DNA from: Cheilinus undulatus
Taxonomy: Eukaryota; Chordata; Actinopteri; Labriformes; Labridae
Assembly: GCF_018320785.1 (NCBI RefSeq)
Contig: NC_054866.1
Span: forward strand, 9,082,487-9,146,486
Length of the DNA stretch: 64,000 bases
Direction of reading: 5' to 3'
The notes under the pieces were generated by a model. That model saw nothing but the letters and a program-made list of their open reading frames with translations, had not been told where the DNA came from and did no database searches. How positions within the stretch are numbered: the stretch's first letter is position 1; every line of letters begins with the position of its first letter. The position numbers were made by a program, and so were the translations under genes. Shown in pieces: positions 63,921 through 64,000 of this stretch.

Positions 63921-64000
63921 AAGTATATGCCCCCTTAGATGTGTTACCCTTTTGTTGATTTTATAATTATTATTATCAGTCATGGTCAATATAATTTGGC
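63921..64000. mobile_element. Tc1-like family F copy 5, cut by window edge
   Basis: The last 80 bases match the family F left end (GCCCCCTTAGATGTGTTACC, then TCAGTCATGGTCAATATAAT). The rest lies outside. Confidence 0.65.

Overview
The window reads as vertebrate nuclear DNA, most likely from a ray-finned (teleost) fish. Its coding sequence is split into short exons with GT-AG borders and matching codon phases. The rest is AT-rich and packed with elements typical of fish: Tc1-like, hAT-like and TTAA-flanked inverted-repeat elements, a tRNA-derived SINE, and a Penelope-like ribozyme motif. There are no operons, CRISPR arrays or rRNA genes.

Three protein genes are supported. (1) Positions 1-13056, plus strand: the 3' part of a gdpd5-like gene (GDE2, a membrane glycerophosphodiester phosphodiesterase). 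Six exons encode the end of the catalytic region, the last membrane helix and a short tail; the 5' part lies outside the window. (2) Positions 29234-19842, minus strand: a complete five-exon hspa13 (STCH) of 440 residues, an Hsp70-type ATPase with an N-terminal membrane anchor and no substrate-binding domain. It faces gdpd5 tail to tail. (3) From the right edge to about 34100, minus strand: samsn1, an SH3-SAM adaptor of blood cells. An eight-exon form of 351 residues starts at 48456. Five more in-frame exons from 62497 to 53816 form an alternative long N-terminus whose first exon was not found. HSPA13 and SAMSN1 are also neighbours in mammals, which supports both calls.

Layout: 1-13 kb gdpd5 exons and repeat-filled introns; 13-19.8 kb a transposon cluster between the convergent 3' ends; 19.8-29.2 kb hspa13, whose third intron holds nested transposons; 29.2-34.1 kb the hspa13 promoter and a mostly repeat-poor spacer; 34.1-48.6 kb the canonical samsn1 gene; 48.6-64 kb the samsn1 long-form exons among several transposons.

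No clearly new gene system was found. The points most worth a second look are a hammerhead-ribozyme-like core at 19131-19165, the samsn1 long form, a near-consensus ER-stress element upstream of hspa13, a possible 255-base cassette exon in gdpd5, and several transposon insertions whose relative age can be read from target-site duplications. All exon borders were worked out by eye from splice signals, reading phase and remembered family similarity; no transcript or database search was available.
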